Shown one piece after another: positions 25,804 to 34,448 of a stretch of DNA of 64,000 bases (its first letter is position 1; each line of letters begins with the position of its first letter). Origin of the DNA: Bdellovibrionaceae bacterium UBA1609 (GTDB lineage Bacteria; Bdellovibrionota; Bdellovibrionia; Bdellovibrionales; UBA1609). Under the pieces are notes generated by a model, which saw only the letters and a program-made list of their open reading frames with translations, ran no database searches and had not been told where the DNA came from. The position numbers and the translations under genes were made by a program. The DNA lies in assembly GCA_002321895.1 (NCBI GenBank), contig DCMZ01000003.1:523070-587069 (forward strand), read 5' to 3'.

Positions 25804-26319
25804 TTAGTTTCGGAAAGTGTAGAGGTCAGCGTAGTTTCGACCAATTTCTTCGCTATCTAGCCCATAACCTACAACATATCGGTCATCGATAGTTCGGCCG
25901 GTATAATCAGGCTTCAATGGAAGCTCTCGGCGAGCGGGCTTATCAAGTAATGTCACAACTTTTAAGCTGGCGGGATCTGAGGCGCGGAGTCTTTGTAGTA
26001 GAAAATCTAAAGTCCTACCGGCATCGATAATTTCCTCTACCACAATCACGTGCTTGTTGGTGATATCCACATCAATGTCTCGAGTGATGCGAACGCATTC
26101 CCCGCGAGGAGAAATCAAGTGAACAAAATCTAAAACCATTGGTAGTTGAAGTTTTCGCATAAGATCGGCAACGAACAAAACAGAACCCTTAAGCGGGCAA
26201 ATCATAACAATGTCTTTGCCGACGTAATCCCGTTCAATCTGTTTGGCAAGATCTGTCACCATACCATCGATCTCTTCAGCCGTAATAAATGCACCCATTT
26301 GATTTTTTAACTGACTCAT
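25804..26319 (-). CDS. hpt: Hypoxanthine phosphoribosyltransferase
   Basis: Purine-salvage enzyme making IMP/GMP from base plus PRPP. The 171-residue product has the PRPP loop VIVVEEIIDAGRTL, PLKGSVLFVADL in the flexible-loop region, and KPDYTGRTIDDRYVVGYGLD near the C-terminus. In the PRPP motif the usual Asp-Thr-Gly is Asp-Ala-Gly, a tolerated change. It complements the purine nucleoside phosphorylase at 6.2 kb: base released there can be recaptured here. It is the last gene of bamD-TPR-hpt. Confidence 0.95.
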   Translation of the reverse strand: MSQLKNQMGAFITAEEIDGMVTDLAKQIERDYVGKDIVMICPLKGSVLFVADLMRKLQLPMVLDFVHLISPRGECVRITRDIDVDITNKHVIVVEEIIDAGRTLDFLLQRLRASDPASLKVVTLLDKPARRELPLKPDYTGRTIDDRYVVGYGLDSEEIGRNYADLYTFRN

Positions 26320-26327
26320 AATTTCAC

Positions 26328-27062
26328 CTACAATGTGCTTTCCATTTTAGTTGTTTCGGCGGTTTCGGCTTGGCGGATTAAACGCATGGCCTGTGGATGT
26401 TCAGGAGATTTATCTAAAACTCTTTCCCACTCACTAATGGCTTTTGTTACTTCGCCACCATCGTAAAATATTTGTCCTAACTTTAATCGACCAACAATAA
26501 AATTAGACTGTTCAGAAATTAGCTTTTCTAACAACTGAATAGCTCTCTTGCGTTGGTTGGACGACAAAAGGATGTCTACTATTTTCATACCATACTTGGC
26601 TTTTTCAACCGACAAGTTCATAGCTTTGTAAAACTGGTCTAAAGCTTCGCTGTCGCGGCCATAACGTGTGTACATTTCCGCCAATTCATCATGCTTAAGC
26701 GCTAGTTTTTCATTAACGTAAGGATCTTCTTCCATACGTTTTTGGTCCAATACCTTTTTTGCATCTTCAAAAACCTTTTGTCCCTCTTCATAGCGACCCA
26801 GGTCATTCAAAATAATACTCAGGCCCACAGAGGCATCGGTGAAGGTCGGATCAATTTCTAAGGCGCGCTTAAAAGATCGTATGGCTTTATTAAACTTGCC
26901 TTGATCATAGAAAATGGTTCCCAGCATATGGAACACTTCAGAATTTTTAGAATTTCTAAGAATGAGCTGGTTTAAAAGTGGTTCGGCCTGTCGGTACTGT
27001 CCTTCGTTAAAATACTCTTTAGCCGTAACAAATAGTTCCGACTGATCGACGACGTCCTTCAT
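26328..27062 (-). CDS. TPR-repeat protein
   Basis: 244 residues without a signal peptide, built of tetratricopeptide repeats (clear ones at about 36-70 and 70-103, with more degenerate units to the C-terminus). Its start overlaps the bamD stop by ATGA (27059-27062), so it is coupled to the outer-membrane assembly lipoprotein and may bind a partner in that context. No enzymatic motif is visible. Cytoplasmic location is inferred from the N-terminus. Confidence 0.85.
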   Translation of the reverse strand: MKDVVDQSELFVTAKEYFNEGQYRQAEPLLNQLILRNSKNSEVFHMLGTIFYDQGKFNKAIRSFKRALEIDPTFTDASVGLSIILNDLGRYEEGQKVFEDAKKVLDQKRMEEDPYVNEKLALKHDELAEMYTRYGRDSEALDQFYKAMNLSVEKAKYGMKIVDILLSSNQRKRAIQLLEKLISEQSNFIVGRLKLGQIFYDGGEVTKAISEWERVLDKSPEHPQAMRLIRQAETAETTKMESTL

Positions 27063-27793
27063 CTTCGCAACTCCTTTTGTGCCTCATTATGCTCCTTAGA
27101 TCCTGGAGCGAGCTCGGCCAAACGGCTTAAATACTGCTTAGCCTTTCTTTCGTTTTTCCCACGATTTGCACTCGTCACGGCACCTAAAAGTGCGCGCTTA
27201 TTAAAACCAATGTTAGAATACTTTTTAAGTACTTCTTCATAGCGGCCCAAAGCAGAAGAGTACTCTTCTTGCTTCATATAAAAATCGGCCACATAGAGTT
27301 CTTTTTGTGCCAGCTTCTTTAAAGCCTTATTTCTGTGTTCCTTGGCTTTAGCAATGTGGCTACTTTGTGGATACACATCCATGAGCTCTTCAAAATATCT
27401 AATGGCGTCTTTGGCTAGGCTTTGATCTCTTCCGATTTTGTCTGGTAGCTGGTTGAAGTAACTCATTCCAATTCTAAAGGTCACGTAGTCAGCAATTTGA
27501 TCTCGTGGATAGAACTCTTTGTAGAGTTGATAGGCCACTTGAGCTTCAGCGTAAGATTCCCGAGTAAAATTGATATCGGCGACTTTTAAATCAGAGGGCT
27601 TAGCAAATCGACTATAGGGAAATCGGTTTTTTACGGCTTGATAGTGATTGATCGCTTCGTCGTAGCGTTCAAATTTTTCGTACTCTTCGGCTTGCTTAAA
27701 GGCACCTTCTGCTGTGCTGGTGTCATAGGTTTGAAAGCTAGAGCAAGAAATTAAAACAGTAGAAAAACAGAGTGTTATAAGCGCTTTATACAT
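27059..27793 (-). CDS. bamD: Outer-membrane assembly lipoprotein BamD
   Basis: Essential BAM-complex lipoprotein. The signal peptide ends at lipobox LISC (Cys17). About five TPR units follow, with the BamD-typical PYSRFAKPSDLKVADINF, FYPRDQIADYVTFRIGMSYF and VYPQSSHIAKAK segments. Length (244) is standard. It heads the bamD-TPR-hpt transcription unit on the minus strand. The ribosome-binding site is weak. Confidence 0.92.
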   Translation of the reverse strand: MYKALITLCFSTVLISCSSFQTYDTSTAEGAFKQAEEYEKFERYDEAINHYQAVKNRFPYSRFAKPSDLKVADINFTRESYAEAQVAYQLYKEFYPRDQIADYVTFRIGMSYFNQLPDKIGRDQSLAKDAIRYFEELMDVYPQSSHIAKAKEHRNKALKKLAQKELYVADFYMKQEEYSSALGRYEEVLKKYSNIGFNKRALLGAVTSANRGKNERKAKQYLSRLAELAPGSKEHNEAQKELRR

Positions 27794-27894
27794 AGCGGCC
27801 AGTTTACTTATTGGCTCAAGGGGAAGTCAATGAGAGCCCCCATGAGGGAGCGTTTGGCGACAAGTATTGCGGCGCGACACCTTGGTTTACGTGT

Positions 27895-28953
27895 TTAGGA
27901 TCTAAAATCCAGAATGTGACGGTATACGTTGGTGACGGTCACTTTGAGTGCGGAAGTCACTGGGATGGCTATGATCATGCCTAGAACTCCCAAGAGTTGG
28001 GCTCCTATAATCAGGGAGAGAATGACGGTCACCGCATGCAAGTCCACTATTTTAGCTACAACTATGGGAATAATAAAAAATACATCGATGATTTGAGCAA
28101 TGAGATAGGGCACTGAGGTAATAAAAAGCCCCACCATTCCGTCGCCGTTAATAAAGCTGATGACCAGGGCGGGCACCATACCCACAACAGGACCCACATA
28201 GGGAATTAAATTGGTTATCGCTGCAAAGAAGGCCAAAAGTGGCGCGAAGGGAAATTCAATAATCCATAGTCCGATCCAAGTGACCACTCCGACAAAGGCG
28301 GCCTCAAGTAGGCGGGCTCGAATAAAATCCCCCATTTGAGTGTTGATTTGGTGCTGAAGGTTTAGCGTCAGTTCAAATAAGTTGTTGGGCACCATTGAAA
28401 ATAACATTTTAGCAAACTTAGAGCCGTCTTTCAGCATGAAGAAAGCCAGTAGTGGTGCTAGGAAGGCGGTTGTGAGGGACTGAGAAAGGATTTGCGGAAT
28501 ATCTTCGAAGATAGATTGGGTGAAAATACGCATATAGTATTCAAAGGTTTCAGTGATATTGAGATCGCCAAAAAACTCTGTCAAAAAATAAAGCTTTTCT
28601 TCCGTTTGATTAATGGTGTCTGTGAGCCCGCGAACATAGCGTGGGAAGACTTCTCGAAATTCACTGATCTGACCAAACAAAACCGGCGAGAGCGCGGCAA
28701 TAAGAAGAGTTAAAATAATACTGGTTAAGCCAAACAGGCCAAAAATAGAAAAGGATCTATGAAAGCCTTTTCGTTCCAATAAATTCACTATGGGGCTAAA
28801 CAGGTAACTGATCACAAAAGCTAGAACAAAGGAAATTAGAAGGTTATCCACCTTGAGTAACATGGTGGCAATTAAGATCATAGTGAGTAGAAACGCCACC
28901 ATTTGAATGCGACGTTCTCTTATGATTCTTCTTTTCCAGGCCAGTTTATCCAT
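27895..28953 (-). CDS. AI-2E/PerM family permease
   Basis: 352-residue polytopic membrane protein with about eight predicted helices. These include an N-terminal pair, a long soluble loop (about 90-150) and the conserved C-terminal segment NLIPYVGPVVGMVPALV, diagnostic of the family. Members have been linked to autoinducer-2 export or Na+/H+ antiport; the substrate cannot be assigned here. It starts 3 bp after the stop of the cyclic-nucleotide-domain gene, so the two are coupled. Confidence 0.9.
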   Translation of the reverse strand: MDKLAWKRRIIRERRIQMVAFLLTMILIATMLLKVDNLLISFVLAFVISYLFSPIVNLLERKGFHRSFSIFGLFGLTSIILTLLIAALSPVLFGQISEFREVFPRYVRGLTDTINQTEEKLYFLTEFFGDLNITETFEYYMRIFTQSIFEDIPQILSQSLTTAFLAPLLAFFMLKDGSKFAKMLFSMVPNNLFELTLNLQHQINTQMGDFIRARLLEAAFVGVVTWIGLWIIEFPFAPLLAFFAAITNLIPYVGPVVGMVPALVISFINGDGMVGLFITSVPYLIAQIIDVFFIIPIVVAKIVDLHAVTVILSLIIGAQLLGVLGMIIAIPVTSALKVTVTNVYRHILDFRS

Positions 28954-28956
28954 ATT

Positions 28957-29496
28957 TTATGTCTTTTTGGGTTTCAGAAAGTCCACTTGGCGTTTGAGCT
29001 CAGTGATCTTTGAGGTGGTTTCTCTTAAACGTCGACCCAAAACCTCGCTCAATTTATTAATGATTTTTACCCCAGTGGAAGGACTTCTCTCGGTTAAATC
29101 ATTTAAGTCCGGCTTAAAAAAACCAATCAGCGTGGACTCGCCACAGGAAATGGCGGAGGCCGACCGCCGAGATTTTTGCTCGACCAGAGCCAGCTCGCCA
29201 AAAAAATCGCCTGGCTTTAAGCGGGTAACAAAAGCGTCCGACTCTTTTTCGTCCTGCCGATCTTCTTCCACAACAATATCGACATTGCCTTCACTCAGGA
29301 TATACATCCCCACGCCGGCCTCGCCCTGACGGAAGATGTACTCTCCGGGACGATATTTCCGAACATGGATGGTATTCATAAGTAAGTTAATTTCTCGACT
29401 GGTGAGATCCTCAAATAAAAAATTGTCTTTTAAAAAATGGGCCAGGGTTCGTTCACTCTGCCCTTTTCTAAAAAAATTGTCCCAAAGGTAATTCAT
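28957..29496 (-). CDS. Cyclic-nucleotide-binding domain protein without a DNA-binding domain
   Basis: 179 residues: an N-terminal helical part, then a cNMP-binding beta-roll at about 30-145 with RQGEAGVGMYILSEG and the phosphate-binding-cassette stretch FFGELALVEQKSRRSASA. A short C-terminal coiled coil follows (about 145-175). There is no Crp-type HTH, so it is not a classical regulator; it may sense a nucleotide and act on a partner. The start at 29496 overlaps the upstream stop (ATGA) and has AGGA in place; an ATG 9 bp upstream lacks spacing. Linked to an AI-2E permease and a TPR-SH3 protein. Confidence 0.87.
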   Translation of the reverse strand: MNYLWDNFFRKGQSERTLAHFLKDNFLFEDLTSREINLLMNTIHVRKYRPGEYIFRQGEAGVGMYILSEGNVDIVVEEDRQDEKESDAFVTRLKPGDFFGELALVEQKSRRSASAISCGESTLIGFFKPDLNDLTERSPSTGVKIINKLSEVLGRRLRETTSKITELKRQVDFLKPKKT

Positions 29497-30479
29497 TTTG
29501 CCCATCCTGTATGAGTGAAAATAGTCTCATTGGGTACCCATCCTGTAAAGCCTCCTGGATAGGTAATTAAAGACCACTCATCCAGAGTCTTTCGTACAAT
29601 CACTTCTTGCCCTTGGTTGAGCTCGAAAATGGAGGCGCTTTTTTCATTGGGTCCAGTAAATAGTGATTGGGAAGGAGGTAAAATAGTGGCACGCGTGAGT
29701 ATCAACTCCATAACGACCAGAGTGGCTATAATAATTAACAACAGGTTTGCGCCGGTTCCCACGAGCGCTTTAATGGGCAAATCAGGAAGGGGTAAGTCTT
29801 CCTCAAAGGCCTTCTTTTTATGACCAAGATATTTCAACCATTGCCAGCCAGTGAAGGTGAGGGCCATTAGCAATAAAGCTAGCACTAGATCAATGGAGAA
29901 AAAGTGTACGACTTGTTTTTTTAATTTTTCCATTGGGGAGCCGCCGGAATGGGCCTGTGCCGCAGGAACTTTTTGCGAAAGCTCCTTGAGGTGTTCTTCG
30001 GCGGCGTCAAAGCTCCGGTCTAAATTAAGAGCTCGGCGTAAAGCGCCCACAGCAATACCTAATCGATTCACTTTTGCGGCAGTGATACCAAGGTTGTAGG
30101 CGGCACTTTTGTTATTGGGATCATGGAAGTAAGCCTGCCTAAAGGCATTGTAGGCATCAGGGTATTTTTGGTTCTGATAAAATCGTACTCCCTCAATGAA
30201 AGCGGCTTCGGCGGTGTCATAGGAAGGTGTTTTGTCAGCCATATCCTGTTCTAGTTCGTCTGCGGAAGGGGATTCTGCTTCGACAGTCTCCTCTTCGTCG
30301 GCTCCAGCATCAGTCGCCTCTGTGTCTGATGCTTCTGTATCACTTGGGCTTTCCTCTAGGGAAGTGCTCTGTTCGGAGTTGGCCGCGTTCGTAGTGGGAT
30401 TTTCCATGGTGAGCGTATTTTGTCCAAAAACGGGCCCACAGAATGTCCAAATGAGAATAAATAGAATTCGCTTCAACAT
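29493..30479 (-). CDS. TPR and SH3 domain exported protein (BatE-like)
   Basis: About 328 residues. A signal peptide (KRILFILIWTFCG) is followed by an acidic low-complexity region rich in Glu, Asp, Ser and Ala (about 30-75). TPR repeats then cover about 80-165, two hydrophobic segments sit near 187-205 and 230-250, and a C-terminal bacterial SH3 domain ends in ITYPGGFTGWVPNETIF. This order matches BatE-type proteins, but no other bat gene is adjacent. An ATG 21 bp upstream is also possible. It may act in periplasmic protein-complex assembly (inference). Confidence 0.8.
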   Translation of the reverse strand: MLKRILFILIWTFCGPVFGQNTLTMENPTTNAANSEQSTSLEESPSDTEASDTEATDAGADEEETVEAESPSADELEQDMADKTPSYDTAEAAFIEGVRFYQNQKYPDAYNAFRQAYFHDPNNKSAAYNLGITAAKVNRLGIAVGALRRALNLDRSFDAAEEHLKELSQKVPAAQAHSGGSPMEKLKKQVVHFFSIDLVLALLLMALTFTGWQWLKYLGHKKKAFEEDLPLPDLPIKALVGTGANLLLIIIATLVVMELILTRATILPPSQSLFTGPNEKSASIFELNQGQEVIVRKTLDEWSLITYPGGFTGWVPNETIFTHTGWAK

Positions 30480-30658
30480 AGTGAACAGTCTATCGAACAA
30501 TGCGGCGTATCGTCCACCTCTATGTGGTCCCTTTTAGCAACGTATTCTTGTTACTTCCCACGACCGAAAGAAGCGAATGGCCTTGTCTGTCATGAGCCCT
30601 AAGAGTAAGCTCAACCCCACTCAATTTTCGCAAAATACATGAAGTAAGGCGGTAAAAA

Positions 30659-32038
30659 ATGGCAACAAGTTTTGGAGACCAACTCAGCTCCTCTCAACAA
30701 CTAGAAAATTTGTTTGAACAAGTCGTGAAGGAAGTGCAACACATCGGTTCCGAAGTTCATACTGTTGGCGAAGCTAGGCCTGAACTGGCGGAATCCTCTC
30801 AATCTTATATTAAAGAGCTTGAGGAAAATCGAGGACGTCCTTTGTTCTACCCCTATATAGGAAGCGGAATTGGTAACGGACCCTATGTGGAACTACAAGA
30901 TGGCTCGATAAAAATTGATCTTATTAACGGAATTGGTATCAACATTATGGGTCACTCTCATCCAAGAGTGATTCAAGCGGGCTTAAAAGGAGCCGTGCAG
31001 GATGTGGTCATGCAGGGAAACCTACAGCCGGGCAAGGAGATGGTTAGGTTTGCAAAAAAAATTGTTGAAATTGCTAAGCGTGGCAGCCGACTGAACCATT
31101 CTTGGATCACCACTTCCGGAAGTATGGCCAACGAAAATGCGTTAAAAATGTGTCGTCAAAAAACAGACGGGGCAAGAATGATTATTTCCATGAACGCCGC
31201 CTTTGCCGGACGTACGACAATGATGGCTGAAGTGACAGATAATGATACCATGCGGGTCGGTTTGCCTCGATACGACGAAGTATTGCGAGTTCCCTTCTTT
31301 GATAAAAATAATCCTAATTCTATCGAAGACACCACCAAGATAATGAAAGAGCATATTGAAAAACATAAGGGCAATATATGTGCATTTATGTTTGAGCCAA
31401 TGCAAGGGGAGGGTGGATATAATGTGGCTCCGAGAGAATACTTCCTGCCACTCCTGGAGCTGTGTAGAGAAAACGGCATTCCTGTTTGGGCGGACGAGAT
31501 TCAAACTTTTTGCCGTACGGGAGAGTTCTTTGCTTATGACACTTTAGGAATTGGTGACTACGTGGATGTTTGTACAGTCGCAAAGACCATTCAGTCGGGT
31601 TGCACTTTGTATACTGATGAACTGAACCCTAAGCCGGGATTGATTGCTGGGACCTTTGCTGGGTCTGCGGCGGCACTTTCTTCGGGTCTTGAAATTTTAG
31701 AGATGATGGACAAGGAAGGGTATATGGGTCCCGAGGGTAAAGTTCAGAAAATTCACAATCAGTTTATCGGAATGCTCAATGAACTGAATGAGACCACTTG
31801 CAAAGGACTTCTTCAGGATGCCGGAGGACTTGGACTTATGTGTGCGGTCACTCCTTTGGATGGTTCCCGAGAGGCGATGTTAAATTTAGCGAAAAAGCTT
31901 TACGAAAATGGAATTATAGCTTTTGGCTGTGGCAGAGGACCTTTTCGGTTGCGCTTTTTATTGCCAGCGGTTTTGGAAGAAAAACATTTTTCAGCGATGA
32001 AGCCGATTATTGAAAAGTCAGTGTTGGAGCTCGCTTGA
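30659..32038 (+). CDS. astC: Class III PLP aminotransferase (AstC/ArgD-like)
   Basis: 459-residue fold-type I aminotransferase. PLP contacts are visible: SGSMANEN at about 154-161, EPMQGEGGY near 246-254, ADEIQTF at 278-284 and the Schiff-base Lys309 in VAKTIQSG. It carries about 50 extra N-terminal residues compared with ArgD/AstC. It is the first gene of a five-gene overlapping cluster with astA and astD, so the likely reaction is transamination of N2-succinylornithine to succinylglutamate semialdehyde, as in AST pathways. Other omega-aminotransferase activities cannot be excluded, so the symbol is tentative. The stop overlaps the next start (TTGA). Confidence 0.8.
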   Translation: MATSFGDQLSSSQQLENLFEQVVKEVQHIGSEVHTVGEARPELAESSQSYIKELEENRGRPLFYPYIGSGIGNGPYVELQDGSIKIDLINGIGINIMGHSHPRVIQAGLKGAVQDVVMQGNLQPGKEMVRFAKKIVEIAKRGSRLNHSWITTSGSMANENALKMCRQKTDGARMIISMNAAFAGRTTMMAEVTDNDTMRVGLPRYDEVLRVPFFDKNNPNSIEDTTKIMKEHIEKHKGNICAFMFEPMQGEGGYNVAPREYFLPLLELCRENGIPVWADEIQTFCRTGEFFAYDTLGIGDYVDVCTVAKTIQSGCTLYTDELNPKPGLIAGTFAGSAAALSSGLEILEMMDKEGYMGPEGKVQKIHNQFIGMLNELNETTCKGLLQDAGGLGLMCAVTPLDGSREAMLNLAKKLYENGIIAFGCGRGPFRLRFLLPAVLEEKHFSAMKPIIEKSVLELA

Positions 32039-33414
32039 ATTTAGTTGAAATCAGCAGAAAGTTTATTGCCATAGATAGCTCCCATTCTCAGGGTACTTCG
32101 GACCTTGTTAATTTCATTGAGGAGCTGTGCGCAGAGTATAAACTTTTTGTAGATATTCAAGATGAGGTTTTAGAGGGGCGGAAAGAAAAAAATATTATCA
32201 TTCGCCCTCACGCTGAAACCATGTCAGGTGAACTTTTGTTACAAACCCATTTAGATACACCTGACCCCGGGATTTATTCTCTGTGGACTAAAACCGGATC
32301 TAATCCCTTTGATGGAAGTATCTATGGAGATGAACTCTATGGCCTTGGAGTCGCCGACGTAAAGTTAGATTTTCTATGTAAATTGATGGCTATGATTCAG
32401 GGGATAGAGTTGGGCCATACGCCCAATGCTGTTTTGGTGGGAACTTTCGCGGGAGGGTCTTCTATGGCCGGCGCGGTAAAATTGATTCGACGGGGCAAGA
32501 TCAATGCCAGTCATGCTTTGGTGGGCCATCCAACGGAGTTAAAGCTGATTAATGCCAGTGCCGGGTATGCAGCTGTGGAAATCACCATACCTTTTTCAGA
32601 CGAGGAGATGAATTACCACCGTGAACATGATTTACGAGTCAGTAGCTCTTGCCAGAGTAAAATGTTTTATGGAGAAGCGGGGCATTCGTCGCACACGCTC
32701 TTAAAAGAAAATGCCATTATTAATATGATGGAATTCCTGGGACAGCTGCCTGAGGGCATTGCTGTTCTAGACATGGAAGGTGGTTCACATTTTAATGCCA
32801 TTCCAGAGTCCGCCGTTTTGGAGTTTGATATCATGGGCGGGTTTAAACAACCCACAGTAGTTGTTAAGACAGCTAAAATAGTTGAAATTGTAAAACAAGT
32901 AGAAGCTGAGTTCGAAAATTTTCCTTGTGAAGGATTCACCCCAAGTGTGCCAACACTCAATATTGGTACGGTAAAAAAGCAAAAAGATTATTTAAGGTTT
33001 ACGGGAAGCTGCAGGATTACCCCTAATATTGCACAAAATACTTATGAAGAATGGATGGGAAGAATCGATTCTGTTTGTAAAGAAGTTGGAGCGACTTTCC
33101 GAATTGTGGATTACAAGTCGGCTTTTTCCACCAAAGAAGACTCAAGGTTTTTAAAGTTAGCTAAAACTGCATTGCAGAGCCTTGATGTTGAAGTGGATGT
33201 AGATTACGGCAAAATTTCTGCTACCACGGAAGCTAGTGTGTTTCACAGAATGGGAATACAGTGTCTTGTTTTTGGGGCTGGAACTCATGCGAACAATTCC
33301 CATGAACCGAACGAGAAGGTCAGCCTTCGAGAGCTTCAGCATTCCGTGGATTTCTATGAAAAAATTCTCCAAAATTATAATGGTTTGAATAAAAGCAATG
33401 GAGCGGAATCATGA
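32035..33414 (+). CDS. M20-family hydrolase homologue lacking the Glu-Glu catalytic pair
   Basis: 459 residues with the overall M20 (ArgE/DapE-like) layout. The first metal ligands are in THLDT (His72, Asp74) and the bridging Asp108 in GVADVK. A dimerisation-domain His lies in GHSSH (216-220), and a C-terminal ligand His423 in SHEPNE. The segment that normally reads DEE, providing the general base and a metal ligand, is FAGGSS here (Gly140-Gly141). The usual GEPT ligand Glu is His165 in GHPTE. Either activity has been lost or the site has been rebuilt. Start is TTG overlapping the aminotransferase stop; the stop overlaps astA (ATGA). Position in an ast-like cluster suggests a role on succinylglutamate, in place of AstE, but this is inference. 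Confidence 0.82.
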   Translation: MNLVEISRKFIAIDSSHSQGTSDLVNFIEELCAEYKLFVDIQDEVLEGRKEKNIIIRPHAETMSGELLLQTHLDTPDPGIYSLWTKTGSNPFDGSIYGDELYGLGVADVKLDFLCKLMAMIQGIELGHTPNAVLVGTFAGGSSMAGAVKLIRRGKINASHALVGHPTELKLINASAGYAAVEITIPFSDEEMNYHREHDLRVSSSCQSKMFYGEAGHSSHTLLKENAIINMMEFLGQLPEGIAVLDMEGGSHFNAIPESAVLEFDIMGGFKQPTVVVKTAKIVEIVKQVEAEFENFPCEGFTPSVPTLNIGTVKKQKDYLRFTGSCRITPNIAQNTYEEWMGRIDSVCKEVGATFRIVDYKSAFSTKEDSRFLKLAKTALQSLDVEVDVDYGKISATTEASVFHRMGIQCLVFGAGTHANNSHEPNEKVSLRELQHSVDFYEKILQNYNGLNKSNGAES

Positions 33415-34448
33415 GTTTTGTTGTTCGACGAGCGGAAGAAAAGGACTTAGAGGATATTTATTCGCTCTCTAAACAGTTTGTTTTACTCAATCTACCTTCG
33501 GATAAACGTAAAATTTCCGATAAGATTGATCTAAGTCTCCAGTCTTTTAGTGGCGCTGTATCTAGAGACAAGGCTCGATTTCTTTTTGTCGTAGAAGACC
33601 TCGAGCAATCTCGAGTGGTGGGTTCAGCACAGGTGGTGGGTAAAAAAGGAACACCTGAAAATCCCAACTTTAGTTTTCAAATCATTAAAAAGGAAAGGTT
33701 CAGTCCGGACCTGAGCGTGGGTTTTATTCATCAAATTCTCCGTTTAAAAATGGACACGGATGGACCATCTGAAGTGGGCGGCCTAGTGGTCGATAAAAAT
33801 TATCGGCGTCGACCTGAAAAAGTAGGACGGACTTTATCCTTGGCTCGATTTTTATACATTGGCCTGCATCAAGACTATTTTGAAGATATGCTTTTGAGTG
33901 AGTTGGCTCCACCACTGACGGATGAAGGGCGAAGTGAGTTTTGGGAAGCTTTGGGGCGTCGGTTTACGGGGATGCCTTACAAGGAAGCGGATGCACTGAG
34001 CGGACAAAACAAAGAGTTTATTAAGTCACTCTTTCCGGAAGAAGATATCTATGCTTGTCTATTAGATTCTCGAGCCAGATTGGTTATGGGGCAGGTGTCT
34101 AATCAAACACGACCGGCATTGCATCTGCTGAAAAGAATAGGATTTGATTTTAATAATGAAGTGGATCCTTTTGACGGAGGACCTCATGTACAATGCCCTA
34201 CAAAGGATGTAACACTGATAAAAGATGGTCAGCACTGTACATTCAAGGGGGAGAATAGTTCGGGCACCTATAGCCAAAGAGGCCTAGTGGCCCTTTCAAG
34301 GAACAACCAATTTTATGCGGTAGAGGCTTCCTATGAGTTACAAGGCCAAAATATATTTTTACCTAAGCACATTTGTTCAAGTTTAGAAATTGATACGGGA
34401 GAAACATTGATGGTTTCTCCAGATCGGGCAAAGGAGACAATAGTATGA
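33411..34448 (+). CDS. astA: Arginine/ornithine N-succinyltransferase
   Basis: 345 residues, typical length for AstA, the GNAT-fold enzyme that succinylates the alpha-amino group of arginine (or ornithine for the AruF/AruG relatives) from succinyl-CoA. Family segments visible include VVRRAEEKDLEDIYSLS at the N-terminus, VGGLVVDKNYRR in the CoA-binding core, SELAPPLTDEGRSEFWEALG and MPYKEAD in the middle, and a Phe-Asp-Gly-Gly-Pro stretch near 260. GGAG precedes the ATG. It overlaps both neighbours by ATGA, so stoichiometric expression with the M20 homologue and astD is likely. Confidence 0.93.
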   Translation: MSFVVRRAEEKDLEDIYSLSKQFVLLNLPSDKRKISDKIDLSLQSFSGAVSRDKARFLFVVEDLEQSRVVGSAQVVGKKGTPENPNFSFQIIKKERFSPDLSVGFIHQILRLKMDTDGPSEVGGLVVDKNYRRRPEKVGRTLSLARFLYIGLHQDYFEDMLLSELAPPLTDEGRSEFWEALGRRFTGMPYKEADALSGQNKEFIKSLFPEEDIYACLLDSRARLVMGQVSNQTRPALHLLKRIGFDFNNEVDPFDGGPHVQCPTKDVTLIKDGQHCTFKGENSSGTYSQRGLVALSRNNQFYAVEASYELQGQNIFLPKHICSSLEIDTGETLMVSPDRAKETIV

